Assembly (NCBI RefSeq): GCF_042684645.1
Contig: NZ_JBHULV010000008.1
Location: 434,001-498,000 of the forward strand
Length of the DNA: 64,000 nt
Origin: Pseudopedobacter alpinus
GTDB taxonomy: Bacteria; Bacteroidota; Bacteroidia; Sphingobacteriales; Sphingobacteriaceae
Direction: 5' to 3'
The position numbers and the translations under genes were made by a program. The stretch's first letter is position 1. Every line of letters begins with the position of its first letter. Of this stretch, positions 24,699 to 33,810 are shown piece by piece. The notes beneath the pieces were generated by a model. It had not been told where the DNA came from and searched no databases. It saw nothing but the letters and a program-made list of their open reading frames with translations.

Positions 24699-25511
24699 AT
24701 GAAAGCAAACAACATCACGATAATTGGTAGCGGAAACATGGGCTTATCCTTAGCAAAGGGATTAGTTAAAAGTGGTTTATATACTGCAGATGCCATCACT
24801 TTGACCAGAAGAAGTTTAGGCGGTTTAAAAGAATTTGCAGCTCAGGGTTTCCAGACTTCTATAGACAATGCGGAAGCTGTAAAAAATGCGGATATTATAG
24901 TTTTGGCAGTTCTACCTCAGCAGGTAAATAAAGTTTTAGACGAGATAAAATCGTCAATCAATCCGAAAACACAATTGTTTACTTCCGTTGTTTCTGGCGT
25001 AACTTGCAAAAATATCAAAGAAAAATTGTACGATGATTTAGAAGTAGTTCGCGTAATGCCTAATACGGCAATTGCCATTCAACAATCTATGACTTGTTTT
25101 GCTACCGATAATGCATCCGCAGAAAGCTTAGAAAAAGTAAAACAAATTTTTGATACTGTAGGAATTACCATTCAAATTCAGGAAGAATTAATGACATCAG
25201 CAACTGCTTTATGCGCTTGCGGAATTGCTTTCTTTTTACGTTCTATCAGAGCGGCATCGCAAGGTGGGGTTGAAGTTGGTTTTCATGCTCACGACGCACT
25301 TAAAATGGCAGCTCAAACTGCAAAAGGAGCTGCCGATTTGTTATTGCAATTGGCATCGCACCCAGAACATGAAATTGACAAAGTTACCTCGCCAAAAGGT
25401 TGTACCATTGCCGGTTTAAATGAAATGGAACATAACGGATTTAGTTCTGCCATGATAAAAGGCATCAAAACATCGGCGAAAATTGCTGGTGAATTGTACA
25501 CTAAAGAGTAG
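24699..25511 (+). CDS. proC: Pyrroline-5-carboxylate reductase
   Basis: A 270-residue ProC, the last step of proline synthesis, reducing pyrroline-5-carboxylate with NAD(P)H. N-terminal GSGNMGLSLAKGL is the Rossmann dinucleotide motif, VVRVMPNTAI is conserved, and the C-terminal PKGCTIAGLNEMEHNGF carries the substrate-binding signature. It lies between argB and argE and is probably part of the operon, linking proline and arginine synthesis from glutamate. Confidence 0.93.
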   Translation: MKANNITIIGSGNMGLSLAKGLVKSGLYTADAITLTRRSLGGLKEFAAQGFQTSIDNAEAVKNADIIVLAVLPQQVNKVLDEIKSSINPKTQLFTSVVSGVTCKNIKEKLYDDLEVVRVMPNTAIAIQQSMTCFATDNASAESLEKVKQIFDTVGITIQIQEELMTSATALCACGIAFFLRSIRAASQGGVEVGFHAHDALKMAAQTAKGAADLLLQLASHPEHEIDKVTSPKGCTIAGLNEMEHNGFSSAMIKGIKTSAKIAGELYTKE

Positions 25512-25530
25512 TAAGATTTTAAGGATCAAG

Positions 25531-26598
25531 ATGCAAGACACAAAAGTATTATATAATAATGCAGTTGAACTGTTAAAAAAGCTAATTGCTACACCTTCTT
25601 TAAGTAAAGAAGAAGCAGATACTTTTAAAATTTTGTCTGATTTTTTTACCGAAAAAGGGGTTAAAATACAAACCAAAGGTTTCAATATTTGGGCTTACAA
25701 TCATCATTTTGATGCCCATAAACCTACTATCTTATTAAACTCGCACCATGATACTGTTAAACCTAATAAAAGTTATACCCGCAATCCTTTTTCGCCGGAT
25801 GTGGAAGATGGGAAACTTTTTGGTTTAGGTAGTAATGATGCTGGAGGTTGTTTGGTTTCCTTAATTTCAGTTTTCTTATACTTTTACCAGCAACAAAATT
25901 TAAAATATAACCTTTGTATTGCAACCACCGCCGAAGAAGAAAATTCTGGTAAAGGCGGTTTAGAATCTATCATTCCTGAACTAGGGAAATTAGATTTCGC
26001 TATTATTGGCGAACCTACTTTAATGGATTTAGCCATTGCCGAAAAAGGTTTAATGGTTTTAGATTGCCATGCCAAAGGTAAATCTGGCCATGCTGCTCGT
26101 AACGAAGGTGATAACGCTATTTACAAAGCTTTAAAGGATATAGAGTGGTTTCAAAATTACCAGTTTCCGAAAGTTTCTGACAGTTTAGGTCCTATTAAAA
26201 TGACAGTTACTATTATTAATGCAGGTACTTTGCATAACGTAGTGCCAGATAATTGCACTTTTACTGTTGATGTAAGGGTTACTGATTCTTATACTAATAT
26301 TGAGGTGCTTAAAATTATTCAATCTTCTGTTAGTTGTGAAGTTGTACCACGGTCGGTAAGGTTAAAACCATCTTCTATCCCAAAAGAACATCCAATTGTG
26401 CAAGCCGGCATTGTTTTAGGTAAACAAACTTATGGCTCTCCAACCACTTCAGATCAATCCTTATTAGATATTCCGTCTTTAAAATGTGGTCCTGGAGATT
26501 CTGCTAGGTCGCATACAGCAGACGAATTTATTTATTTACAAGAAATTGAAGAAGGAATTGCTGGTTATATCGAAATGATAGAAAAGGTAGTTTTATAA
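25531..26598 (+). CDS. argE: N-acylornithine/N-acylcitrulline deacylase (M20)
   Basis: A 355-residue M20 zinc amidohydrolase, starting at ATG 25531 (MQDTKV); an earlier ATG at 25483 overlaps proC and is rejected. Zinc ligand motifs are in order: LNSHHDTVKP, GLGSNDAGGCLV, TAEEENSG, IGEPT and near the end HTADEF. With argF' in the operon its natural substrate is probably N-acylcitrulline rather than N-acylornithine. It is the last recognisable arginine gene here; argH does not follow. Confidence 0.9.
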   Translation: MQDTKVLYNNAVELLKKLIATPSLSKEEADTFKILSDFFTEKGVKIQTKGFNIWAYNHHFDAHKPTILLNSHHDTVKPNKSYTRNPFSPDVEDGKLFGLGSNDAGGCLVSLISVFLYFYQQQNLKYNLCIATTAEEENSGKGGLESIIPELGKLDFAIIGEPTLMDLAIAEKGLMVLDCHAKGKSGHAARNEGDNAIYKALKDIEWFQNYQFPKVSDSLGPIKMTVTIINAGTLHNVVPDNCTFTVDVRVTDSYTNIEVLKIIQSSVSCEVVPRSVRLKPSSIPKEHPIVQAGIVLGKQTYGSPTTSDQSLLDIPSLKCGPGDSARSHTADEFIYLQEIEEGIAGYIEMIEKVVL

Positions 26599-26600
26599 TA

Positions 26601-26712
26601 TTTTGGCAATACCCTGATGAAAAATCAGGGTCGGGCTTTCTCTCCAATCTTTTTCCCGAAGAAAATTCGGGAAAAAGGATTTCCGTACCAATCCCTATTG
26701 CAAAAGCTGATT
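26601..26712. repeat. Dispersed palindromic repeat, copy 2
   Basis: A 112-base element with outer ends TTTTGGCAATA and CCCTATTGCAAAA, then ACCCTGAT/ATCAGGGT, then CTTTTTCCCGAA/TTCGGGAAAAAG. Between the stems run GGGCTTTCTCTCCAATC and GATTTCCGTACCAATCC, the same arm plan as the element at 6401-6480. It follows argE by two bases. Confidence 0.7.
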
Positions 26713-26745
26713 AACTTATAATCAACAACTTTATATAAAAACAAC

Positions 26746-26834
26746 ATGTCGATTCAATCGACATATTATTTCATCATGTCGATTTTTTTAATTATTTTCG
26801 ACATGTTATTTTATCATGTCGATTCAATCGACAT
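26746..26834 (+). promoter_or_regulatory. Operator-like palindromes before the Fic gene
   Basis: Two identical 19-base palindromes, ATGTCGAT-TCA-ATCGACAT, at 26746-26764 and 26816-26834, plus two half-sites (ATGTCGA at 26776 and TCGACAT at 26798) between them. The last ends 16 bases before the Fic start. The array probably overlaps the promoter. It is a good candidate for autoregulation through the winged-helix domain of the Fic protein. Confidence 0.75.
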
Positions 26835-26850
26835 ATAAAAATGAAGAAAA

Positions 26851-27945
26851 ATGAAGACCTTTGATAAAAGTAAACCGTACAACTCTTTACCTAATTTACC
26901 ACCTAAAGTAAATTTAGAAAGTGTAGAAATATTAAAAGCAAGTATAGAAGCTAATAAATTGTTAGCCGAACTTAAAGGTTATTGCCAAACGCTACCAAAT
27001 CCTCATTTATTGCTGAATACCATTGTCTTGCAAGAAAGTAAAGAATCAAGCGCTATTGAAAATATTGTTACCACACAAGATGAACTTTATCAAGAAACTT
27101 TAAGAATTTCTGATAGCATTAAAAATGCTGCAGCTAAAGAGGTAATCCAATATAGAGAAGCCATGTATTGGGGTTTAAATGAAATGCAGAAAAAAGGTTT
27201 AATTACCACTAATTTATTAGTTGGAATTATGCAGAGGTTGAGAAATACAAATGAAAATATAAGAAATACACCCGGTACAAAATTAGCAAATCCCACAAAC
27301 CAACAAATTGTTTATACCCCTCCAGAAGGTGATCAAATCATTCGCGAAAAGCTAAAAGAGTTAGAACAATTTATGAATGATGGTGAATTTTCAGATTTAG
27401 ATGATTTGGTAAAAATGGCTTTAATTCATTATCAGTTTGAAGCAATTCATCCTTTTTCTGATGGCAATGGCAGAACAGGCAGAATTTTAAATATTTTGTA
27501 TCTCATTAATCAAAACCTAATTGGTTTGCCTGTTTTGTATCTGAGTTATTATATTATTCAAAACAAATCTGACTATTACCGTTTATTAAGAGAAGTTACT
27601 GAAAAACAGAATTGGGTAGAGTGGGTATTGTTTATTGTTAAGGGGGTGGGAGAAACTGCCGCCTTAACTTTGCGAAAAATCAATGCTATTTTACAGTTGA
27701 AAACAGATTCAGAAGAAAAAATAAAAGAAGCCTTAAAAGCATCTTACTCTAGAGAACTTTGTGATTTGTTATATAGCTATCCTTACATTAAAATAAAAAT
27801 TTTAGAAGAAAATAATATCGCTAAAAGGCAAACAGCTTCTGAATACTTAAAAAAGCTGGAAAAAATTGGATTTTTAGACGCGGTTAAAATAGGAAAAGAA
27901 ACTTATTACATTAATAAGGCATTAATGGCTATTTTATCAAAATAA
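26851..27945 (+). CDS. Fic-domain AMP-transferase with C-terminal winged helix
   Basis: A 364-residue class II Fic protein of the SoFic type. The N-terminal Fic_N region (LPPKVNLESVEILKASIEAN) carries an inhibitory-helix motif S66-SAI-E70-N71, which in this class blocks ATP binding. The catalytic loop is intact at about 200-210, HPFSDGNGRTGR. The last 60 residues (ILEENNIAKRQTASEYLKKL...) form a winged helix, as in DNA-binding relatives. Fic proteins move AMP from ATP to hydroxyl groups on target proteins. It stands where argH might be expected, is bracketed by palindromes, and was probably acquired. Confidence 0.9.
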   Translation: MKTFDKSKPYNSLPNLPPKVNLESVEILKASIEANKLLAELKGYCQTLPNPHLLLNTIVLQESKESSAIENIVTTQDELYQETLRISDSIKNAAAKEVIQYREAMYWGLNEMQKKGLITTNLLVGIMQRLRNTNENIRNTPGTKLANPTNQQIVYTPPEGDQIIREKLKELEQFMNDGEFSDLDDLVKMALIHYQFEAIHPFSDGNGRTGRILNILYLINQNLIGLPVLYLSYYIIQNKSDYYRLLREVTEKQNWVEWVLFIVKGVGETAALTLRKINAILQLKTDSEEKIKEALKASYSRELCDLLYSYPYIKIKILEENNIAKRQTASEYLKKLEKIGFLDAVKIGKETYYINKALMAILSK

Positions 27946-27956
27946 TTCGCAAAACA

Positions 27957-28015
27957 ACATGTCGATTGTATCGACATGTATTTAGAACATGTCGATTTTC
28001 TCCCGTTTCTTCGAC
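27957..28015 (+). promoter_or_regulatory. Operator-like palindromes after the Fic gene
   Basis: A perfect palindrome with ten-base arms, ACATGTCGAT and ATCGACATGT, around TGT (27957-27979), then a half-site ACATGTCGAT at 27987 and a TCGAC at 28011. The word is the same as upstream of the gene, eleven bases after its stop codon. Confidence 0.7.
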
Positions 28016-28094
28016 GCGTTAATTTTTCATATCAATTTAATAGCCATAAAAAAATAGTTGCTTTACACCAAAATTTAATAAATCCGCTTTTTGC

Positions 28095-28144
28095 TTTATG
28101 AAATATTTCCAACGTTTCATGAAGTAAAATAAGCGTTTCGTGAA
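28095..28144 (+). promoter_or_regulatory. Three phased TTTCATGAA-type repeats
   Basis: TTTATGAAA at 28095, TTTCATGAA at 28115 and TTTCGTGAA at 28136, spaced by 20 and 21 bases, two helical turns. The middle one contains the palindrome TTCATGAA. The array ends 56 bases before the T9SS protein gene and may be a binding array for a repressor or activator. Confidence 0.5.
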
Positions 28145-28199
28145 AATAACAAAAATTGCGCTAACGCTATAAATACATTTATCATAAAAATAAAACGTT

Positions 28200-29993
28200 A
28201 TGATAAAAAGACTTACAAAAATAAGCTACACGCTTATCTTCTTACTTTACGCAAGTGCCAGCTTTGCAATACCTGGGGTTAGTGGCGAAGAAACTCAATC
28301 TATTACTAAAACTAGCGCAAGATTACTAGCAACTATCAATGGTGATGGTTCGGCAAGAACAGTTGTATTTGAATTAAGTACAGACCCAAACATGACAACT
28401 TTCACATCAATATTTTCACAATCGTCAACCACTGGGTTTTCCCAAAGGGCGGTTGATGTAACATCATTGTCTATTGGGACAACTTATTACTGGAGAGTTT
28501 ATGTATATGGTGGTGGAGCAGCAGTTAGGTCACAGATAATCTCTTTTAACACTTTACCAAATGATTTAGCACCCATAATTAGTAATGTAAGTTCTACCAG
28601 CGTTACTACAACTGGCGCAAATATTCTTTATCAGGTAGCTAACGGGCCTTTTACTTCAAAAATATGGTATGGTACAACATCTGGAGCTTTAACTAGTTCA
28701 ATTAACGCTACAAGTGGAACAGCACCCTTAAGTACAAATGCAACTATAACAGGTCTAGCCAATGGAACACGCTATTATTACCAAGTAGAGGTAACAAACA
28801 ATGTGAGTACTGAAAGATCTGCTGAATTAAGTTTTTTTACACTTACGCCTAATTTAGTAGCTTCATTTAAATTTGATAATAATAAAACAAGTATTGATGG
28901 TGCTATAACATTTGGTGCGGGAGCAAATACTTTTGTTAATGATAGAAATTTGGTTTCTAATAAAGCATTGCAATTTGCTAACGATAGAGTTAATATTGCT
29001 ATTCCTGGACTGCCCACTGCAGCAACAAATAGAACAATCTCAATTTGGGCTAAGCTTGACAGCGCTTTACCCAATAGTTACAGCTATATTTATGGTTATG
29101 GGGCAGGTATGAACGGCACTGCTTATAACCTTGCAATATTTAAAGATGCTATGTCAAACCATTCAATATTAATTGACCTTTTCGGCGTTAATGTAACAGG
29201 CACAACGCCTAATCCTTTTGATGTTAGTGTATGGCATAATTATGTTACATCTTACGACGGTACCACAGCGAAAATTTACGTTGATGGTGTATTAATAGGT
29301 AGTACCACAGTAGGTATCAATACAAATGGCAACAATTTTTATGTGGGAGGAAGCTCTTATGGTGGAAGTAGTTTTACCGGTGCGGTTGATGATTTACTTA
29401 TTTACAACAGAGTTTTCACAGCAACAGAAATAAGTGATTTATATACAAGTACACTGTCTACTTTACCAGTAACCCTAGTTTCTTACACTGCAAAATCACA
29501 AAATAACAATGCGGTATTAAACTGGAAAACATCATCAGAAAATAACAACAGCCATTTTGTGGTTGCCAAAAGTACAGATGGTGTAAATTTTAGCCAATTA
29601 GCTACAGTAAATGCTAAAAGTACCCAAGGTGCAGAATATGTTTATACAGACTATAACACCATAAGTGAAACAAATTACTACCGTTTAACTCAAGTTGATT
29701 TAGACGGTAAAACCACAAATTTAGGTGTTAAGGCAGTTAAAATGTCTATTACAGAAGCTAATGTTCAGATTTACCCTAACCCAGCAACAGATTTTGTTAA
29801 CTTAAGTTTTGAAGCTGGTAATTACTCAACAGCAGTTTTGGTAGATATTAATGGAAAAGTATTAAATACAGTATCAATTGCAAAAGTTCAAAACACAGTT
29901 GCTATGGATTTAAGCAATGTAAACCCAGGAAACTATTTTGTGCAATTAATTGGTACAAACAGTAAAACAGTAAAAAAAGTGATCAAAAGGTAA
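28200..29993 (+). CDS. Secreted LamG-domain protein with T9SS sorting domain
   Basis: A 597-residue protein with a signal peptide (about 1-22), two Fn3-like repeats (TSARLLATINGDGS near 30 and SVTTTGANILY near 135), a concanavalin/LamG-like domain at about 215-420 (SIWAKLDSALPN, AKIYVDGVLIG, GAVDDLLIYNRVFTATEI) and a C-terminal block (NNNAVLNWKTSSENN..., VQIYPNPATDFVNLSF, VKKVIKR). The last 80 residues are a type A sorting domain for type IX secretion and attachment. Role as an adhesin or glycan-binding surface protein is inferred. Its own terminator follows at 30018. Confidence 0.88.
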   Translation: MIKRLTKISYTLIFLLYASASFAIPGVSGEETQSITKTSARLLATINGDGSARTVVFELSTDPNMTTFTSIFSQSSTTGFSQRAVDVTSLSIGTTYYWRVYVYGGGAAVRSQIISFNTLPNDLAPIISNVSSTSVTTTGANILYQVANGPFTSKIWYGTTSGALTSSINATSGTAPLSTNATITGLANGTRYYYQVEVTNNVSTERSAELSFFTLTPNLVASFKFDNNKTSIDGAITFGAGANTFVNDRNLVSNKALQFANDRVNIAIPGLPTAATNRTISIWAKLDSALPNSYSYIYGYGAGMNGTAYNLAIFKDAMSNHSILIDLFGVNVTGTTPNPFDVSVWHNYVTSYDGTTAKIYVDGVLIGSTTVGINTNGNNFYVGGSSYGGSSFTGAVDDLLIYNRVFTATEISDLYTSTLSTLPVTLVSYTAKSQNNNAVLNWKTSSENNNSHFVVAKSTDGVNFSQLATVNAKSTQGAEYVYTDYNTISETNYYRLTQVDLDGKTTNLGVKAVKMSITEANVQIYPNPATDFVNLSFEAGNYSTAVLVDINGKVLNTVSIAKVQNTVAMDLSNVNPGNYFVQLIGTNSKTVKKVIKR

Positions 29994-30017
29994 GTCTTGA
30001 TTGTTTTATTTTACTAT

Positions 30018-30052
30018 CCCAATCTTTGCGTAAAGTAAGGGTTGGGTTTTTT
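30018..30052 (+). terminator. Terminator after the T9SS protein
   Basis: CCCAATCTT and the G-rich AAGGGTTGGG pair with G-U pairs over a 10-base loop, then T6. Confidence 0.75.
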
Positions 30053-30092
30053 GTTTAGGAAAGGCACTTGTTTAAATAGAATTTATGATTTC

Positions 30093-30476
30093 CTAATCAT
30101 TTATTTTAGGTTGATAGATTAGAATATTTGCTTCACTTATTTGAGTAAATTGATGGTCTGCTTTAAATAAGGGTTGATTCAGGAAATATGCTGTAGAAGC
30201 TATTATTAAATCAGGGAGTTTAAGTATATAAGATTTTCTGAATTTTATAGTATGTTTTTTAATTTCATTATTAATGTCAATGATTGTGAGTTGATTCAAC
30301 AACTCCTTTATTTGACTTTCCTCATCAAATGTTAATTTGGAAAATCCAAGTAATTCTAATTCTGTAACAAAAGAAATAAAGATTGATTTTTTATGTAAAA
30401 TCTCGGTAATAGTTTCGTCTCCAGATAGTAAATAGAGTAAAATATTTGTGTCTACAAAAATATTATTTCCATTCAT
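30093..30476 (-). CDS. vapC: VapC-type PIN-domain toxin
   Basis: A 127-residue PIN-domain RNase. Its acidic active-site residues are visible in FVDTNILLY, in the TELELLGF segment, in KLPDLIIAS and in KADHQF. The start overlaps the end of a 54-codon upstream ORF by 14 bases, the usual VapBC arrangement. The module is isolated between the T9SS gene and parE on the opposite strand, with no mobile-element genes near it. Confidence 0.88.
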   Translation of the reverse strand: MNGNNIFVDTNILLYLLSGDETITEILHKKSIFISFVTELELLGFSKLTFDEESQIKELLNQLTIIDINNEIKKHTIKFRKSYILKLPDLIIASTAYFLNQPLFKADHQFTQISEANILIYQPKIND

Positions 30477-30627
30477 TTCTTAGTCTCTTTTGAATTTGCA
30501 AAGCGTCCTCATCTATTTTTAATATTCCTGAAAATTTCTTTGCATCCAATTTTTTAGACGGTTCGGTTTTGTTTATTGACTTTTCAATATCCTTAACCTT
30601 ACTATTTGATTTGATTATAGTTACCAT
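30463..30627 (-). CDS. Small VapB-like antitoxin
   Basis: A 54-residue ORF from ATG at 30627, directly upstream of and overlapping vapC. The C-terminal half, KLDAKKFSGILKIDEDALQI then QKRLRNEW, is typical of short antitoxins that cap PIN toxins in Bacteroidota. The N-terminus (VTIIKSNSKVKDIEKS) lacks an obvious DNA-binding fold. Assignment rests on position and on the C-terminal pattern. Confidence 0.75.
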   Translation of the reverse strand: MVTIIKSNSKVKDIEKSINKTEPSKKLDAKKFSGILKIDEDALQIQKRLRNEWK

Positions 30628-30746
30628 AATTTTTCTTTAATATAAATGTAATGATATTTTTTGTGTTTTATTGTTCATATATCCCTTCTAATCTTAATTG
30701 AATCTTCTATTAATTCACCAATCTGATAATATGTTGATAATTTTAC

Positions 30747-30776
30747 TTGCCCAAATTGCACAAAATTTTAGCTTTG
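30747..30776 (+). promoter_or_regulatory. Promoter of parE
   Basis: TTG at 30747-30749, 19 bases, then TAGCTTTG at 30769-30776: a full consensus match. The parE start is 62 bases downstream. In the leader, short repeated words (CTCATATC, CATCTCATATC) occur. Confidence 0.72.
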
Positions 30777-30838
30777 TAAAGGTTAGTTGAAATTTGCAGA
30801 TTCTCATATCTGATGTCTCACATCTCATATCATAATAT

Positions 30839-32743
30839 ATGGCAGAACAAGTAAATTATAGTGAAGATAGCATCCGCTCATTAGATTGGAAAGAGCATAT
30901 TAGGCTTCGTCCGGGGATGTATATTGGTAAGCTAGGCGATGGCTCGGCTTATGATGATGGTGTTTACGTACTTTTAAAAGAAATAGTTGATAACTCTATT
31001 GATGAGTTTGTGATGGGCGCAGGGCGAACTATTGACATTACAGTAAGTGATCATAAAGTGTCTATCAGAGATTACGGTCGTGGAATTCCGTTAGGTAAAG
31101 TGATTGATTGCGTTTCTAAAATAAATACCGGTGGAAAGTATGATTCTAAAGCTTTCCAAAAATCTGTAGGTTTAAATGGCGTGGGTACAAAAGCTGTAAA
31201 TGCCCTTTCGGGAAGTTTTACAGTACAATCTTACAGAGATGGGAAAACAAAAAAAGCCGAATTTTCTAAAGGGGAAATTATAGCAGATAATCCTGAAATA
31301 GAAACTACACAAAGAAACGGGACGGCAATAGTTTTTATCCCAGACGAAGGGATTTTTAGAAATTACCGCTATATACCAGAGTTTATTGAAAACATGATAT
31401 GGAATTATGTTTTCTTAAATGCCGGCTTAACCATCAACTTTAACGGACAAAAATTTTTCTCGGAACGTGGATTATACGATTTATTAGCTCGAAATACCGA
31501 TGCTGAAGCTAATCGTTACCCAATTATCCATTTAAAAGGAGAGGATATTGAAATTTCAATGACTCATGGTCAACAATACGGTGAGGAGTATTATTCTTTT
31601 GTAAACGGACAGCACACTACACAAGGCGGTACGCACCAACAAGCTTTTAGAGAAGCTGTTGTAAAAACAATCAGAGAGTTTTATAAAAAAGAGTTTGATG
31701 CCTCTGATATTAGAGCTTCAATAGTTGCTGCAATTTCTGTAAGGGTGCAAGAACCTGTTTTCGAATCGCAAACAAAAACCAAGTTAGGTTCGTTAAACGT
31801 AGGTCCAGATGGGCCAACTGTACGTACTTTTGTTAATGATTTTGTAAAAAAAGAGTTAGATAATTATTTACATAAAAATCCTGAAACTGCTGATGCACTA
31901 TCAAAGCGTATTTTACAATCCGAAAGAGAGCGTAAAGACATTGCTGGTATTAAAAAATTAGCGAATGATAGAGCTAAGAAAGCAAGCTTACACAATCGTA
32001 AATTGCGAGATTGCAAGTGGCATTTAGATGATGAAAAACTAACGGAAGAAGATCGTAAAAAGACAACTTTGTTTATTACAGAGGGAGATTCTGCTTCTGG
32101 TTCTATCACTAAAGCTCGTGAGGTAAAAACACAAGCGGTTTTTTCTTTGAAAGGAAAACCTTTAAATGCTTATGGTTTAACCAAAAAAGTAGTTTACGAG
32201 AATGAAGAATTTAACCTTTTACAACACGCTTTAAATATTGAAGATGGTTTAGAAGGTTTGCGTTACAACAATATTGTGGTTGCAACCGATGCCGATGTGG
32301 ATGGTATGCACATCAGATTATTACTAATGACTTTCTTTTTACAGTTTTTCCCTGATTTGGTTAAAACCGGTCATGTTTTTATTTTACAAACGCCTTTGTT
32401 TAGGGTGAGAAATAAAAAAGAAACCATTTATTGTTATAGCGATGAAGAACGTGTTTTAGCGATTGATAAATTAGGAGGTAAACCAGAAATTACCCGATTT
32501 AAAGGTTTGGGTGAGATTTCGCCAGATGAGTTTGAGAATTTTATTGGTGAAGATATTAGGTTAGACCCCGTTATTTTACAAGGAGAAACAAAGATTAAAA
32601 ACTTGTTAGAATACTACATGGGGAAAAACACAATGGATAGGCAACAACATATTATTCAGAATTTAAGAATAGAAAAAGATGATGCCGATATTATAGCTGA
32701 TGCGAAAGCGGCAGCAGAAGCATTAGAAGAAACGGCCGCATAA
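30839..32743 (+). CDS. parE: DNA topoisomerase IV subunit B (type IIA)
   Basis: A 634-residue GyrB/ParE ATPase subunit. GHKL motifs: EIVDNSIDEFVMG, GRGIPLG and GLNGVGTKAVNALS. The TOPRIM domain has EGDSASGSI and DADVDGMHIRLLL. It partners ParC, encoded 1.8 kb downstream on the same strand, for decatenation of chromosomes. Subunit assignment rests on that pairing; the protein lacks the insertions common in GyrB of some groups. Confidence 0.93.
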   Translation: MAEQVNYSEDSIRSLDWKEHIRLRPGMYIGKLGDGSAYDDGVYVLLKEIVDNSIDEFVMGAGRTIDITVSDHKVSIRDYGRGIPLGKVIDCVSKINTGGKYDSKAFQKSVGLNGVGTKAVNALSGSFTVQSYRDGKTKKAEFSKGEIIADNPEIETTQRNGTAIVFIPDEGIFRNYRYIPEFIENMIWNYVFLNAGLTINFNGQKFFSERGLYDLLARNTDAEANRYPIIHLKGEDIEISMTHGQQYGEEYYSFVNGQHTTQGGTHQQAFREAVVKTIREFYKKEFDASDIRASIVAAISVRVQEPVFESQTKTKLGSLNVGPDGPTVRTFVNDFVKKELDNYLHKNPETADALSKRILQSERERKDIAGIKKLANDRAKKASLHNRKLRDCKWHLDDEKLTEEDRKKTTLFITEGDSASGSITKAREVKTQAVFSLKGKPLNAYGLTKKVVYENEEFNLLQHALNIEDGLEGLRYNNIVVATDADVDGMHIRLLLMTFFLQFFPDLVKTGHVFILQTPLFRVRNKKETIYCYSDEERVLAIDKLGGKPEITRFKGLGEISPDEFENFIGEDIRLDPVILQGETKIKNLLEYYMGKNTMDRQQHIIQNLRIEKDDADIIADAKAAAEALEETAA

Positions 32744-32790
32744 AAGGTTAAAAGCTTAAAGCGATAAATTGAATTTTAGAAAAAATAAGA

Positions 32791-33282
32791 TTGATAAAAA
32801 AGGAAATAAATATTGCTTTTGAAGATTTTGGAAGCATAGAAGAGTTAAACCAATCTGATAAAAACTTATGTTTAGAAGCTGTGAAAGCTATGGAGAACTC
32901 GCATTCGCCATATTCCAAATTTAAAGTTGGCGTTGTTGTAAAGTTAGCCAGTGGCAAAATTGTTTACGGCAGTAATCAAGAAAATGTGGCTTATCCTTCA
33001 GGTTTATGCGCAGAACGTGTTGCACTCTTTACGGTTGGAGCAAATTATCCAGATGATAAAATTATTTCTATCGCCATAACTGCTAAAACTGAGCAATTCG
33101 AGTTACTAAAACCAGTTACTCCTTGTGGGGCTTGTTTGCAGGTAATTGCAGAGTACGAACAAAAGCAAAAAGACGAAGTAGAGGTTTTATTATATTGTAT
33201 TGATGGGGCTATTTGGAAAACAAAGGGTGTGAAGAGTTTCTTGCCGTTCATGTTTGTGGAGGATAGGTTAGGGATTGGGTAG
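32791..33282 (+). CDS. cdd: Cytidine deaminase
   Basis: A 163-residue zinc deaminase converting cytidine or deoxycytidine to uridine forms. Motifs: SHSPYSKFKVG, the catalytic C-A-E in GLCAERVALF and PCGACLQVIAEY. The only start upstream of the core is TTG at 32791 (the first internal ATG would remove the substrate-binding region), so a non-ATG start is likely. Between parE and the GxxExxY gene. Confidence 0.93.
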   Translation: MIKKEINIAFEDFGSIEELNQSDKNLCLEAVKAMENSHSPYSKFKVGVVVKLASGKIVYGSNQENVAYPSGLCAERVALFTVGANYPDDKIISIAITAKTEQFELLKPVTPCGACLQVIAEYEQKQKDEVEVLLYCIDGAIWKTKGVKSFLPFMFVEDRLGIG

Positions 33283-33429
33283 CCACAGAATTTTTTGCTA
33301 TAACAACTCAAGCAAAGATAGATGTAGATTTTGTAAATAAGCTTGGTGATTATATTTATTGTTAGATAATTTTTAACCGCAGAGAACCTAGAGTTCATTG
33401 AGCTGGGTATAGATTTAAATTTTTAATAA

Positions 33430-33810
33430 ATGGAGTTAGAAAATTCTTTAGCGACAAAAATAATTGGCATGGCTATAAAAGTTCATAAAGAACTTGGTCC
33501 CGGTTTGTTAGAGTCGGTTTATAAAGAATGTCTTTTTTACGAATTAAAGAAAAGTGAGGTATTTGTTGAAAAAGAAAAATCTGTACCCGTTTTTTATGAT
33601 GGAATTGAATTAGAGTGTGGTTATAGGTTAGATTTATTTGTAGGCAACAGAGTTATAGTTGAAGTTAAATCTGTAAAAGAAATGAATGATATTTACCTCG
33701 CTCAACTTTTAACTTATCTAAAACTATCTGATTGTAAATTAGGGCTTTTAATAAATTTCAATGTTTTATTATTAAAAGATGGGGTTAAGAGAGTTATAAA
33801 TGATTATTAA
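33430..33810 (+). CDS. GxxExxY-family protein (PDDEXK-like)
   Basis: A 126-residue protein with the eponymous motif at GPGLLESVY (about residues 23-31). The later RLDLFVGNRVIVEVKSV is a PD-(D/E)XK-like nuclease core (D..., E-x-K), and QLLTYLKLSDCKLGLLINFN is typical of the family. Biological role is unknown. The 3' end of this gene (final 13 codons) is repeated 469 bases downstream as the left part of a tandem duplication. Confidence 0.85.
   Translation: MELENSLATKIIGMAIKVHKELGPGLLESVYKECLFYELKKSEVFVEKEKSVPVFYDGIELECGYRLDLFVGNRVIVEVKSVKEMNDIYLAQLLTYLKLSDCKLGLLINFNVLLLKDGVKRVINDY

Noticed and set aside
26746..28015. Palindromes around the Fic gene as IS200/IS605 ends or a transposon
   Set aside because: No transposase is nearby, copies are perfect palindromes in tandem before the gene, and the operator explanation fits better.
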